Assembly (NCBI RefSeq): GCF_005503365.1
Contig: NZ_SCML01000020.1
Span: 1-64,000, forward strand
Direction: 5' to 3'
From: Hydrogenophaga sp. 2FB
GTDB lineage: Bacteria; Pseudomonadota; Gammaproteobacteria; Burkholderiales; Burkholderiaceae_C
DNA length: 64,000 bases
The notes under the pieces were generated by a model that did not search any database, was not told the DNA's origin, and saw nothing but the letters and a program-made list of their open reading frames with translations. How positions within the stretch are numbered: the stretch's first letter is position 1; the number at the start of each line of letters is the position of its first letter. Made by a program: the position numbers and the translations under genes. This document shows, in pieces, positions 29,824-37,182 of the stretch.

Positions 29824-30542
29824 GTGGGTCTCCTTTTGGGTGTGGATGGCGAACGTGTGGGGGGCGGGGCGGGCAGCGCGGCGCGCAGACCACCGACGAT
29901 GAAGCGCACCAGGCGCTCGGCGGCGGCCGGGTCGTTGGCGCGGTTCTGGTGGTGCGAGAGGCGCTCGACGCGGTTGTCCACCAGGTGGTGCAGCAAGGCG
30001 CCGAGCGCGAACTGGTAGCCCCAGGCCACGTCGGCGCGCGTGCTGTGGGGCAGGGCGGTGTGGATGGCGTCGATGAAGCGGTGCGCCAGCGGATCGAAGA
30101 AATCGTGCAGGACGCGCTCGGCTTCTTCGCTGTTGTAGGCCAGCTCGCGGCCCACGAGCTGCGCGTAGAACTGCCCCTCGGGACTGGAACGCATGCGGAT
30201 CACCGGGTCGACAAAGGCTTCGACGATGCGCGTGAGCGTCTGCGGATCGGCCGGGTTCTGCGCGGCCACGTCCAGCGCGCTCAGCCGCTCTTCGATGGTA
30301 TGGCCCCAGCTCGCGAAGACGGCGTGGAAGAGGTCCTGTTTCGGCCCGTAGTAATAGGCCACCAGCGCCAGCGGCACGCCCGCCTCTTCGGCGATCTGAC
30401 GGATCGTCACGCCGTGGTAGCCGCGCTGCGCAAACAACTTCTCGGCCGCGAGCAGGATGGCCTGCTGCCGGTCCGGGCGCGGGGCGGCATCGCTCTTTCG
30501 GCGAGCGGCGGTGGATGGCGCGGTCTTGCGGGCGGTGGGCAT
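29820..30542 (-). CDS. TetR/AcrR-family transcriptional regulator
   Basis: 240 residues. The N-terminal helix-turn-helix is ILLAAEKLFAQRGYHGVTIRQIAEEAGVPLALVAYYYGPKQDLF; a ligand-binding helical domain of the type in PF17937-like families follows. It heads the operon with the ABC importer, cyclase and fahA, overlapping the receptor gene by four bases. Directly upstream are two 17-bp direct repeats likely to be its operators, facing the divergent acetoacetyl-CoA synthetase gene. Start MPTARK is preferred; a longer frame would read through those repeats. Confidence 0.9.
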   Translation of the reverse strand: MPTARKTAPSTAARRKSDAAPRPDRQQAILLAAEKLFAQRGYHGVTIRQIAEEAGVPLALVAYYYGPKQDLFHAVFASWGHTIEERLSALDVAAQNPADPQTLTRIVEAFVDPVIRMRSSPEGQFYAQLVGRELAYNSEEAERVLHDFFDPLAHRFIDAIHTALPHSTRADVAWGYQFALGALLHHLVDNRVERLSHHQNRANDPAAAERLVRFIVGGLRAALPAPPPTRSPSTPKRRPT

Positions 30543-30549
30543 GGCGATA

Positions 30550-30566
30550 TTGAACACTTGTACAAA
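30550..30566. promoter_or_regulatory. Candidate TetR operator, repeat unit 1
   Basis: TTGAACACTTGTACAAA lies eight bases upstream of the TetR start codon. It contains the 8-bp palindrome TTGTACAA and is nearly identical to the second unit 21 bp away, two helical turns. Confidence 0.65.
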
Positions 30567-30570
30567 AATG

Positions 30571-30587
30571 TTGAACACCCGTACAAA
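30571..30587. promoter_or_regulatory. Candidate TetR operator, repeat unit 2
   Basis: TTGAACACCCGTACAAA matches unit 1 at 15 of 17 positions. It is placed so that a regulator bound here would cover the promoters of both the TetR operon and the divergent acetoacetyl-CoA synthetase gene. Confidence 0.65.
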
Positions 30588-30674
30588 CCCTGGTGGGCGG
30601 TCTCGCCCATGCAACGCCGGACAACCGCAAAAACCCTAGGCGTGGCGCACTCGGCCGCGGTCTAAGCTCAGACC

Positions 30675-32756
30675 ATGAACGCGCCCCACGTCCCCCAGAT
30701 CCGCCTGTACCAACAATGGCTCGCCGAACACCGCGGCCTGCACTTCGACAGCTACGACGCGCTCTGGCGTTGGTCTACCACCGACCTCGACGGCTTCTGG
30801 CAAAGCATCTGGGACTACTTCGAACTGCAGTCGCCCACGCCGCACACCGCCGTGCTGGCGAAAAACGTGATGCCCGGCGCGCAGTGGTTCACCGGCGCGC
30901 GCGTGAACTACGCGCAGCAGGTGTTTCGCCACGCGCAGCCCGCGCACGAGGCCGGTTTTGCGGCCGTCGTCAGCCGCAACGAAAAGGGCCGGCAGGTTGA
31001 ATTGAGCTGGCCCGAGTTGCGCCGCCAGGTGGCCTCGCTCGCGCAGCACCTGCAGGCGCAAGGCGTGCAACCGGGCGACCGCGTGGCGGCCTACCTGCCG
31101 AACATTCCGGAAGCGATGGTGGCCTTCCTGGCCACGGTGTCGCTCGGTGCGGTGTGGAGCATCTGCGCGCCCGACATGGGCACGAACGCCGTGCTCGACC
31201 GCTTTCGCCAGATCGAACCGGTGGTGCTGATCGCCTGCGATGGCGTGACCTACGCCGGGCGCGACCACGAGCGGCTGGGCGTGGTGGCCGAGTTGCGCGC
31301 GGCCTTGCCCACGGTGCGCCACGTGGTGATGCACACCAACCTGGCCGAGGACGCAGCGGCGCAGGCCGCGGCGCTGCAAGCCGCCGCGCCTTGCGCGAGC
31401 TTTGCCGCGGCGACCGCGCGCGACGATGCCGCCACCGCCGCCTTCGAACCCGTGTGGCTGCCGTTCGACCACCCGCTGTGGATCGTCTATTCCAGCGGCA
31501 CCACCGGCCTGCCCAAGCCCATCGTGCACGGCCATGGCGGCACCCTGATCGTCGGCCTGGCGTTGAAGAACCTGCACAACGACGTGGGCTGCAGCTACCA
31601 GCCCAACAGCTGGGGCGAGCGCTTCCACTGGTACAGCTCCACCGGCTGGGTGATGTGGAACGCGCAGACCAGCGGCCTGCTCAACGGCACCACCTGCGTG
31701 ATCTACGACGGCAACCCCGGCGGCAGCAAGGACAAGCCCGACTGGACCACGCTGTGGCGCTTCGCGGCCGAGCAGGGCGTGACCTTCTTCGGGGCCGGCG
31801 CGGCGTTTTTTGCCAACTGCCTCAAGTCGGGCGTGGACCTCGCGGCGTGTGGCGATCTTTCGGCCGTGCGCGCGCTCGGCACCACGGGATCTCCACTGTC
31901 GGAGGACGCTCAGCGCTGGGGCACGGCGCAGTTCCGCCGCATCGCGCGCAGCGCGGCGCAGCAGGACATCTGGTGGTGCAACATCAGCGGCGGCACGGAC
32001 TTCGCCGGTGCCTTCATCGGCGGCCACCGCGAGTTGCCGCAAACACCCGGGCGCATGCAATGCCGCCTGCTGGGCTGCGCGGTCGAGGCGTGGAACGAAC
32101 AGGGCCAGCCGGTGATCGACGAGGTGGGCGAGCTCGTGTGCGCGCAGCCCATCCCGTCGATGCCGCTGTACTTCGTGGGCGACCCGGACAACCGGCGTTT
32201 GATCGGCAGCTACTTCGACGCCTACCCACCCGGCCAGGGCCGCAAGCCCGGCGGCGGTGACCTCGACGCCGAGGCCGGCGCGGTCTGGCGCCACGGCGAC
32301 TGGCTGCGCATCCACACCGACGGCTCGTGCGTGATCTATGGCCGCTCCGACGCCACCATCAACCGCCATGGCCTGCGCATGGGCACGAGCGAGCTTTACA
32401 GCGCGGTGGAGGCCCTGCCCGAGGTGATGGACTCGATGGTGGTCGACCTCGAGTACCTGGGGCGCGAGAGCTACATGCCGCTGTTCGTGGTGCTGCGCGA
32501 AGGACTCACGCTCGACGCCGCCACGCAGCAGCGCATCAACGACAGCATCAAGACCGCGCTGTCACCGCGCTTCGTGCCCAACGCCATCTTCCAGGTGGCC
32601 GAGATTCCGCGCACGCTTTCCGGCAAGAAGCAGGAACTGCCGATCAAGAAACTGCTGCTCGGCCAGCCGCTGGAGAAAGTCATCAACCGCGAGGCGATGG
32701 CCAATCCGGGGAGCCTGGACTGGTATGTGAGGTTCGCGGCGGCACGGGGCGCCTGA
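30675..32756 (+). CDS. aacS: Acetoacetyl-CoA synthetase (acetoacetate-CoA ligase)
   Basis: 693 residues. The adenylation core has IVYSSGTTGLPKPIVHGHGG (ATP loop), GWVMWNAQTSGLLNGTT and YGRSDATINRHGLRMGTSE near the C-terminal hinge, with the conserved Lys in LSGKKQELPIKK. The N-terminal extension with ALWRWSTTDLDGFWQSIWDYF and the length match AacS rather than acetyl-CoA synthetase. It converts acetoacetate, ATP and CoA to acetoacetyl-CoA. It is divergent from the TetR operon that encodes fumarylacetoacetase, a source of acetoacetate. Confidence 0.93.
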   Translation: MNAPHVPQIRLYQQWLAEHRGLHFDSYDALWRWSTTDLDGFWQSIWDYFELQSPTPHTAVLAKNVMPGAQWFTGARVNYAQQVFRHAQPAHEAGFAAVVSRNEKGRQVELSWPELRRQVASLAQHLQAQGVQPGDRVAAYLPNIPEAMVAFLATVSLGAVWSICAPDMGTNAVLDRFRQIEPVVLIACDGVTYAGRDHERLGVVAELRAALPTVRHVVMHTNLAEDAAAQAAALQAAAPCASFAAATARDDAATAAFEPVWLPFDHPLWIVYSSGTTGLPKPIVHGHGGTLIVGLALKNLHNDVGCSYQPNSWGERFHWYSSTGWVMWNAQTSGLLNGTTCVIYDGNPGGSKDKPDWTTLWRFAAEQGVTFFGAGAAFFANCLKSGVDLAACGDLSAVRALGTTGSPLSEDAQRWGTAQFRRIARSAAQQDIWWCNISGGTDFAGAFIGGHRELPQTPGRMQCRLLGCAVEAWNEQGQPVIDEVGELVCAQPIPSMPLYFVGDPDNRRLIGSYFDAYPPGQGRKPGGGDLDAEAGAVWRHGDWLRIHTDGSCVIYGRSDATINRHGLRMGTSELYSAVEALPEVMDSMVVDLEYLGRESYMPLFVVLREGLTLDAATQQRINDSIKTALSPRFVPNAIFQVAEIPRTLSGKKQELPIKKLLLGQPLEKVINREAMANPGSLDWYVRFAAARGA

Positions 32757-32759
32757 GCA

Positions 32760-33182
32760 TCACAGCGTGAACAGCTTGACCACGCCCCAGGCCACCACGC
32801 CCACCTGCACGACGTTGAGCAGCATGCCCGTGAGGTGCAACCGCCGAAACTGAGCGATCGCGGTGGCGTCGCCGCTGTTGATCCGCTCCCGCAGCGCGTC
32901 CATGCGCGGGATGACCCAGCGGTGCAGCGAAAACGCCAACGCGGCCACACCGGCCATGGCCAGGGACAACCCGATGCGGCCGATCGCGATCTGCGCCAAC
33001 GCGCCGATGCTGGCGGCGATCGCGATCACGGTGTAGTAGTGGTGGAACAGCCCCCGAATGAAACGCGCGTCTTGCGGCGTGTCGTGTTTGAGGATCAGCA
33101 AGGGTGGCGATGCGAAGGTGAAGAACAGCATCGGAAAGAGCAGCGCGACCGCCGACAACGCGGCGATGAGTTTGGGTAGCAC
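32760..33182 (-). CDS. DUF4149-like four-helix membrane protein
   Basis: 140 residues with four hydrophobic segments and the mid-protein LHRWVIPRMDALRER that resembles DUF4149/TMEM205-type proteins. Function unknown. The GTG at 33182 is preferred because AGGAG lies seven bases upstream; a longer frame to 33221 adds a basic leader without its own ribosome-binding site. It is tail to tail with aacS, three bases apart. Confidence 0.68.
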   Translation of the reverse strand: MLPKLIAALSAVALLFPMLFFTFASPPLLILKHDTPQDARFIRGLFHHYYTVIAIAASIGALAQIAIGRIGLSLAMAGVAALAFSLHRWVIPRMDALRERINSGDATAIAQFRRLHLTGMLLNVVQVGVVAWGVVKLFTL

Positions 33183-33285
33183 CTGGACTCTCCTTGTCGC
33201 CGCTTTGGGGCGCTGCGCCATCGCGGAATGAGCGAGCGGCCGAAATCCTCACGCGCTGGACTGACGAGGGACTTACATAGGCCCC

Positions 33286-34188
33286 TCAGCGCTTCGACAC
33301 CAGCACGATCCCCACCGCCACCCCGACCAGCGCCACCACCAGCTGCGGCGTGAGCGGCTCGCCCAGCAGCACCACGCCGAACACCAGCGCGAACACGGGC
33401 GTGAGGAAGGTGAAGGTCGACATCTGCGTGGCCGGGTAGTGGCGCAGCATCCACATCCAGGCGAGGTAACTGGCGAACGCGCCGATCACCGTTTGCAGTG
33501 CCACCGAGCCCCAGGCCATTGCGGAGTAGTCGAAACCCCAGCGCTCGCCCAACGCCAGCGAGATCACCGGCGCCACCAGGGCCGTGACGCCGAGTTGGTA
33601 GAACAGGGTTTTTTCCGCGCTGGCCGAGCTGAGCCGCGTGGCGCGGATGGTCAGCGTGGTCAGGCCCCAGAGCAGGCCCGCCGCCAGCCCCATCAGGTCG
33701 CCGCGCCATTGGCCCACCGCCGGCGAGCTGTGCAGGAAGCCTTCGCTGAAGGCGATGGCCACGGCGATGAAGGCCAGCGTCAGGCCGATCCACTGCACCT
33801 GGCGCAGCCGCTCGCCGGGTACCACGCGCGGCAGCAGGATCGCCACCACGAAAGGGCTGGTGTAAAGGAACACCGTCAGGCGCGAGGCGCTGGTGTGCAT
33901 CAGGCCCAGGTAGATGAAGCAGAACTCGCCCGCGAACAACAAGCCGGCCAGCACACCAGCGCGCAAGGTGCCGTCGCGCTGGAACAGCGGCACGCCGCGC
34001 GCCGCGCACCAGGCCCAGAGCAGCGCGGTGGCGCCCACCATGCGGATGGACGCCTGCCACAGCGGTGGAATCTCCGCCACCGCGAACTTGATCAGGATCT
34101 GCTGAAAGCCCCAGAAGGCGCAGCAGACCACGAGCAGGGTGATCGCGAGGGCGTCGAGGTGGTTCTTGCGCTGGGGCGGTGTGGTCAT
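33286..34188 (-). CDS. DMT-superfamily EamA-domain transporter
   Basis: 300 residues with ten predicted membrane segments in two EamA repeats, including the C-terminal YLAWMWMLRHYPATQMSTF and FLTPVFALVFGVVLLGEPLT. EamA proteins export metabolites or amino acids; substrate unknown. It lies downstream of the MarR gene on the same strand, 36 bases away, so it may share the flavin reductase-MarR transcript. Confidence 0.9.
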   Translation of the reverse strand: MTTPPQRKNHLDALAITLLVVCCAFWGFQQILIKFAVAEIPPLWQASIRMVGATALLWAWCAARGVPLFQRDGTLRAGVLAGLLFAGEFCFIYLGLMHTSASRLTVFLYTSPFVVAILLPRVVPGERLRQVQWIGLTLAFIAVAIAFSEGFLHSSPAVGQWRGDLMGLAAGLLWGLTTLTIRATRLSSASAEKTLFYQLGVTALVAPVISLALGERWGFDYSAMAWGSVALQTVIGAFASYLAWMWMLRHYPATQMSTFTFLTPVFALVFGVVLLGEPLTPQLVVALVGVAVGIVLVSKR

Positions 34189-34224
34189 GCGGGCGATTGT
34201 CGGTGTGCGTGGTGGCCCCGTCTG

Positions 34225-34734
34225 TCACAGGGGCTTGGGTTGCGCGAGCCGGCGCAGTTGCGCTTTGAGCCGACGCACCTCGGCCGCGCTCAATGTGCCC
34301 AGCGCCGCGGCCTCGTGCTCGCGCGCCTGCGCGATCAGCGGCGTCACCTTCTTCTGCCCGGCCGCGGTGATGCTCACCAGCGTGCGGCGCTGGTCGGCCG
34401 GGTCGTCGCGCAGCGTCACCCAGCCTTGGGCGGCCAGGCGCTGCACGAGTTTGGTCACGGTGGGTTGCTGGCTCAGCACCTCGAACGCCAGCTGGCCCAC
34501 CGGCATGGGCGGCTGTGCGCTGAGGGTGGCCAGCACGCGCCATTCGATACTGCTCAGTCCGGCCTCGCGCACCACGGCGTCGAAGTCCTTGAACAAGGCG
34601 TGGTTCGCCTGGCCCAGGAGGTAGCCCAGGTAGTCGTTCACGAAGCGAGTCGTGCCCCCATGCTCCGCCGCTGCCCCCTGCGGGGGCTGATCCGCCTTGG
34701 GGCGGCCAGGCGGCGGCTCGGCTCGGCTGCTCAC
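34225..34734 (-). CDS. MarR-family transcriptional regulator
   Basis: 169 residues if started at the GTG that overlaps the flavin reductase stop (GTGA); the conserved part begins FVNDYLGYLLGQANHALFKDFD. A winged helix with LAFEVLSQQPTVTKLVQRLAAQGWVTLRDDPADQRRTLVSIT is diagnostic. The first 30 residues come entirely from an interspersed repeat. A shorter GTG start at 34641 is equally plausible. In picolinate and nicotinate clusters a MarR protein (PicR, NicR) represses the ring-cleavage genes, the likely role here. Confidence 0.87.
   Translation of the reverse strand: MSSRAEPPPGRPKADQPPQGAAAEHGGTTRFVNDYLGYLLGQANHALFKDFDAVVREAGLSSIEWRVLATLSAQPPMPVGQLAFEVLSQQPTVTKLVQRLAAQGWVTLRDDPADQRRTLVSITAAGQKKVTPLIAQAREHEAAALGTLSAAEVRRLKAQLRRLAQPKPL
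34654..34711 (-). repeat. Interspersed GC-rich repeat, copy B
   Basis: Read on the minus strand it repeats copy A at 25645: GGCCGCCCCAAG, GGATCAG, a CCCCCGCAGGGGG hairpin, then CAGCGG and TGGGGG. It fills the 5' end of the MarR gene between the flavin reductase stop and the conserved MarR domain. Confidence 0.75.
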
Positions 34735-35252
34735 AACGGATGCTCGGTGTAGAAGCGCCCCCCATGGAACAGCAGGGGCGAGGCCTCGGGCCGGTGGTTG
34801 CAGCGTTCCACCTCGCCCACGAAGATCACGTGGTCGCCCTCGGCGTACTGGCTGCGGTTGAAGCATTCGAACGTCGCGGCCGCGCCATCGAGCAGCGGCG
34901 CGCCGCTGGCGCCGCCGGTGAAACCCACGCCGGCCCAGCGGTCGGTGCCGCGCGCGGCGAACTGTTCGGCCAGCGCCTGCTGGTCAGCGGCGAGCACGTT
35001 GATCGCGTAGTGGCGGCCGTTGGAAAACGCGGCCATCGAACCCGCCGCACGCGCCAGGCTCCAGAGCACCAGCGGGGGCGACAGCGACACGGAGTTGAAC
35101 GAATTGGCGGTCAGGCCGACGAGCTCACCGCTGTCGGTGCGCGCCGTCACGATCGTCACCCCCGTGGCGAACATGCCCAATGAAGCGCGGAATTCCAGCG
35201 CCGAAAAATCGGGAGGGCGGGCCTGCAGGCCAGCGGAACGGGCAGGGGACAT
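34731..35252 (-). CDS. Flavin reductase (HpaC/RutF-like FMN-binding split-barrel)
   Basis: 173 residues. FRASLGMFATGVTIVTARTDSGE and GLTANSFNSVSLSPPLVLWSL are the FMN-contacting signatures of the NADH:flavin oxidoreductase partners of two-component monooxygenases. It delivers reduced FMN or FAD to an oxygenase. It is divergent from the NicX-like dioxygenase gene and transcribed with the MarR regulator, so its partner is probably in this cluster. The acyl-CoA-dehydrogenase-fold protein at 38464 is the best candidate. Confidence 0.9.
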   Translation of the reverse strand: MSPARSAGLQARPPDFSALEFRASLGMFATGVTIVTARTDSGELVGLTANSFNSVSLSPPLVLWSLARAAGSMAAFSNGRHYAINVLAADQQALAEQFAARGTDRWAGVGFTGGASGAPLLDGAAATFECFNRSQYAEGDHVIFVGEVERCNHRPEASPLLFHGGRFYTEHPL

Positions 35253-35264
35253 GGTTGGAATTTA

Positions 35265-35278
35265 CATGAAAATTCATG
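35265..35278. promoter_or_regulatory. Candidate MarR operator in the divergent flavin reductase / NicX promoter
   Basis: CATGAAAATTCATG is a 6-2-6 inverted repeat centred in the 54-base gap between the two start codons, in an AT-rich patch that probably holds both promoters. Size and placement fit a MarR dimer site. Confidence 0.55.
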
Positions 35279-35306
35279 AATAATGGGGCGACAAGGAGAC
35301 AAGCCC

Positions 35307-36362
35307 ATGCTGCAGGAGCGGACAGAACCCGCCTGGATCGACGCCTTCGAAACCGTGCTGCGCCGCTGCGCTGTGCAGCCCGGCGACACGGTGGCCATTC
35401 TCGGTGAAACCCAGAGCCGGCCGGTTTTGCTGGCGCTGGCGCAGTTGGCGGCGGCCCGCGTGGGCGCGCGCACCTTCACGCTCACGCTGCCGTCGGTGTT
35501 CGCCGCAGCGGGCGAGCCGGTGTCGCGCTCCACGGGCGCCAGCCCCGTCATCCAGCAGCTCGCGCCCGTCATCGCGGCATTGGCGGGCTGCACGCTGGTG
35601 CTGGACTGCACGGTCGAGGGCCTGATGCACGCGCCCGAGCTGCCGGCGATTCTGAAAGGCAATGGCAGCGCGCAGCCGCGCATCGTCTACGTGAGCAACG
35701 AACACCCCGAGGCGCTGATGCGCCTGCTGCCCGACGACGCCACCGAAGCGCGCGTGAAAGACCATGTGAAGCGCCTGCGCGGCGCCAGGACCATGCGTGT
35801 CACGTCGGCCGCGGGCACCGACCTGAGCATCTCGCTGCAGGGCGCGGTGGCCGGCGGGAACTGGGGCAGCACCACGCGCCCCGGCACGCTCACGCACTGG
35901 CCCGGTGGCCTGGTGCTGGCATTCCCCGCGGCCGGCAGCGTGAACGGCACGCTGGTGCTGGCCGAGGGCGATGTCAACCTCACCTTCAAGCGCTACGTCG
36001 AACGCGCGATCACGCTCACCATCGAGAACGACCACGTCACGCGCATCGACGGCAGCGGCGTGGACGCCGAGCTGCTGCGCAGCCATTACGCGGCCTGGAA
36101 CGAAAAGGAAGCCTACGCGGTGAGCCACATCGGATATGGATTGAACGACGCCGCGCGCTGGGACAGCATGGCGCTCTACGACAAGCGCGATTTCAACGGC
36201 ACCGAGCTGCGCGCCTTCGCCGGCAACTTTCTCTACAGCACCGGCGCGAACGAAGTCGCGGGCCGGCACACACGCGGGCATTTCGACTTTCCCTTGCGCC
36301 ACTGCACGGTGCAGCTCGACGGCGCCACGGTGATCGACGCCGGTCAGGTGGTGGCCGCATGA
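35307..36362 (+). CDS. nicX: NicX-like 2,5-dihydroxypyridine 5,6-dioxygenase
   Basis: 351 residues, the length of NicX (about 350). Family blocks include GTLVLAEGDVNLTFKRYVER, the SHIGYGL histidine and the GHFDFPLRHC segment supplying a second His and an Asp for the iron site. NicX cleaves 2,5-dihydroxypyridine to N-formylmaleamate in nicotinate and related pyridine pathways. AAGGAG lies eight bases before the ATG at 35307; the in-frame ATG at 35283 lacks one. The next gene overlaps by four bases. The N-terminal 120 residues diverge from NicX, so the ring substrate may differ. Confidence 0.82.
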   Translation: MLQERTEPAWIDAFETVLRRCAVQPGDTVAILGETQSRPVLLALAQLAAARVGARTFTLTLPSVFAAAGEPVSRSTGASPVIQQLAPVIAALAGCTLVLDCTVEGLMHAPELPAILKGNGSAQPRIVYVSNEHPEALMRLLPDDATEARVKDHVKRLRGARTMRVTSAAGTDLSISLQGAVAGGNWGSTTRPGTLTHWPGGLVLAFPAAGSVNGTLVLAEGDVNLTFKRYVERAITLTIENDHVTRIDGSGVDAELLRSHYAAWNEKEAYAVSHIGYGLNDAARWDSMALYDKRDFNGTELRAFAGNFLYSTGANEVAGRHTRGHFDFPLRHCTVQLDGATVIDAGQVVAA

Positions 36363-37153
36363 TCCCGAAGTTCACGACCCTGGGCAGCGGCCCCACCGTG
36401 TTGATGTTGCACGGCATCGGGGGCGGACACGTCGCGTTCGCGCCGCAGGTGGAAACGCTGGCCAATGCCGGCTACCGCGCGGTGGCCTGGGACATGCCCG
36501 GCTATGGCCACAGCGCGCCCATCGAGCCCTACACCTTCAAGGGCCTGGCGCAGAGCTGCCTCGACCTCATCGACGCCTTGCAGTGCGAACACGTGGTGCT
36601 GCTCGGCCACAGCATGGGCGGCATGGTGGCGCAAGAGGTAGTGGCGCGCTGGCCGGAGCGCGTGAGCCGGCTGGTGCTGTGCGGCACATCGGCCGCGTTC
36701 GGCAAGCGCACCGACGGCCGCAGCGCCGACGCGTGGGCGCAGCAGTTCATCGCGCAGCGCACCGCGCCGCTGGACGCAGGCCAGAGCATGGCCGACGTGG
36801 CGCAAAAGCTGGTGCCGCAAATGGTCGGCCCGGGCGCGCTGCCCGAAGGCCTGCGGCTGGCCGAGCATTGCATGGCGGGCGTGCCCGCGGCCACCTACCG
36901 CCGCGCGCTGGACTGCCTCGTCACCTTCGACCGCCAGTCCGCCCTGGGCCGCATCGGCGTGCCCACGCTGCTCGTCGGCGGCGAGTTCGACCGCGTCGCC
37001 GCGCCGGCCGTGATGCAGCAGATGGCGCAAGCCATAACGCACGCGCACTACGCCGAACTCAAGGGCATTGGCCACCTGATGAACCTGGAAGCACCCGAAG
37101 AATTCGACGGGTTGTTGCTCGATTTCCTGGCGCAGACGCGCGCCGTGCATTGA
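36359..37153 (+). CDS. Alpha/beta hydrolase, candidate N-formylmaleamate deformylase (NicD/PicE role)
   Basis: 264 residues, canonical alpha/beta hydrolase: oxyanion segment LMLHGIGGGH, nucleophile elbow LLGHSMGGMVAQEV (Ser about residue 85), late Asp in VGGEFDRVAAP and catalytic His in GIGHLMNLEAPEEF. Its ATG overlaps the NicX stop (ATGA). In nicotinate and picolinate degradation the step after NicX is N-formylmaleamate deformylation by an enzyme of this fold. The role is inferred from position, not from specific sequence similarity. Confidence 0.75.
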   Translation: MIPKFTTLGSGPTVLMLHGIGGGHVAFAPQVETLANAGYRAVAWDMPGYGHSAPIEPYTFKGLAQSCLDLIDALQCEHVVLLGHSMGGMVAQEVVARWPERVSRLVLCGTSAAFGKRTDGRSADAWAQQFIAQRTAPLDAGQSMADVAQKLVPQMVGPGALPEGLRLAEHCMAGVPAATYRRALDCLVTFDRQSALGRIGVPTLLVGGEFDRVAAPAVMQQMAQAITHAHYAELKGIGHLMNLEAPEEFDGLLLDFLAQTRAVH

Positions 37154-37182
37154 CCTCACCCGCCGCGCGCAAGGAGAAGGCC

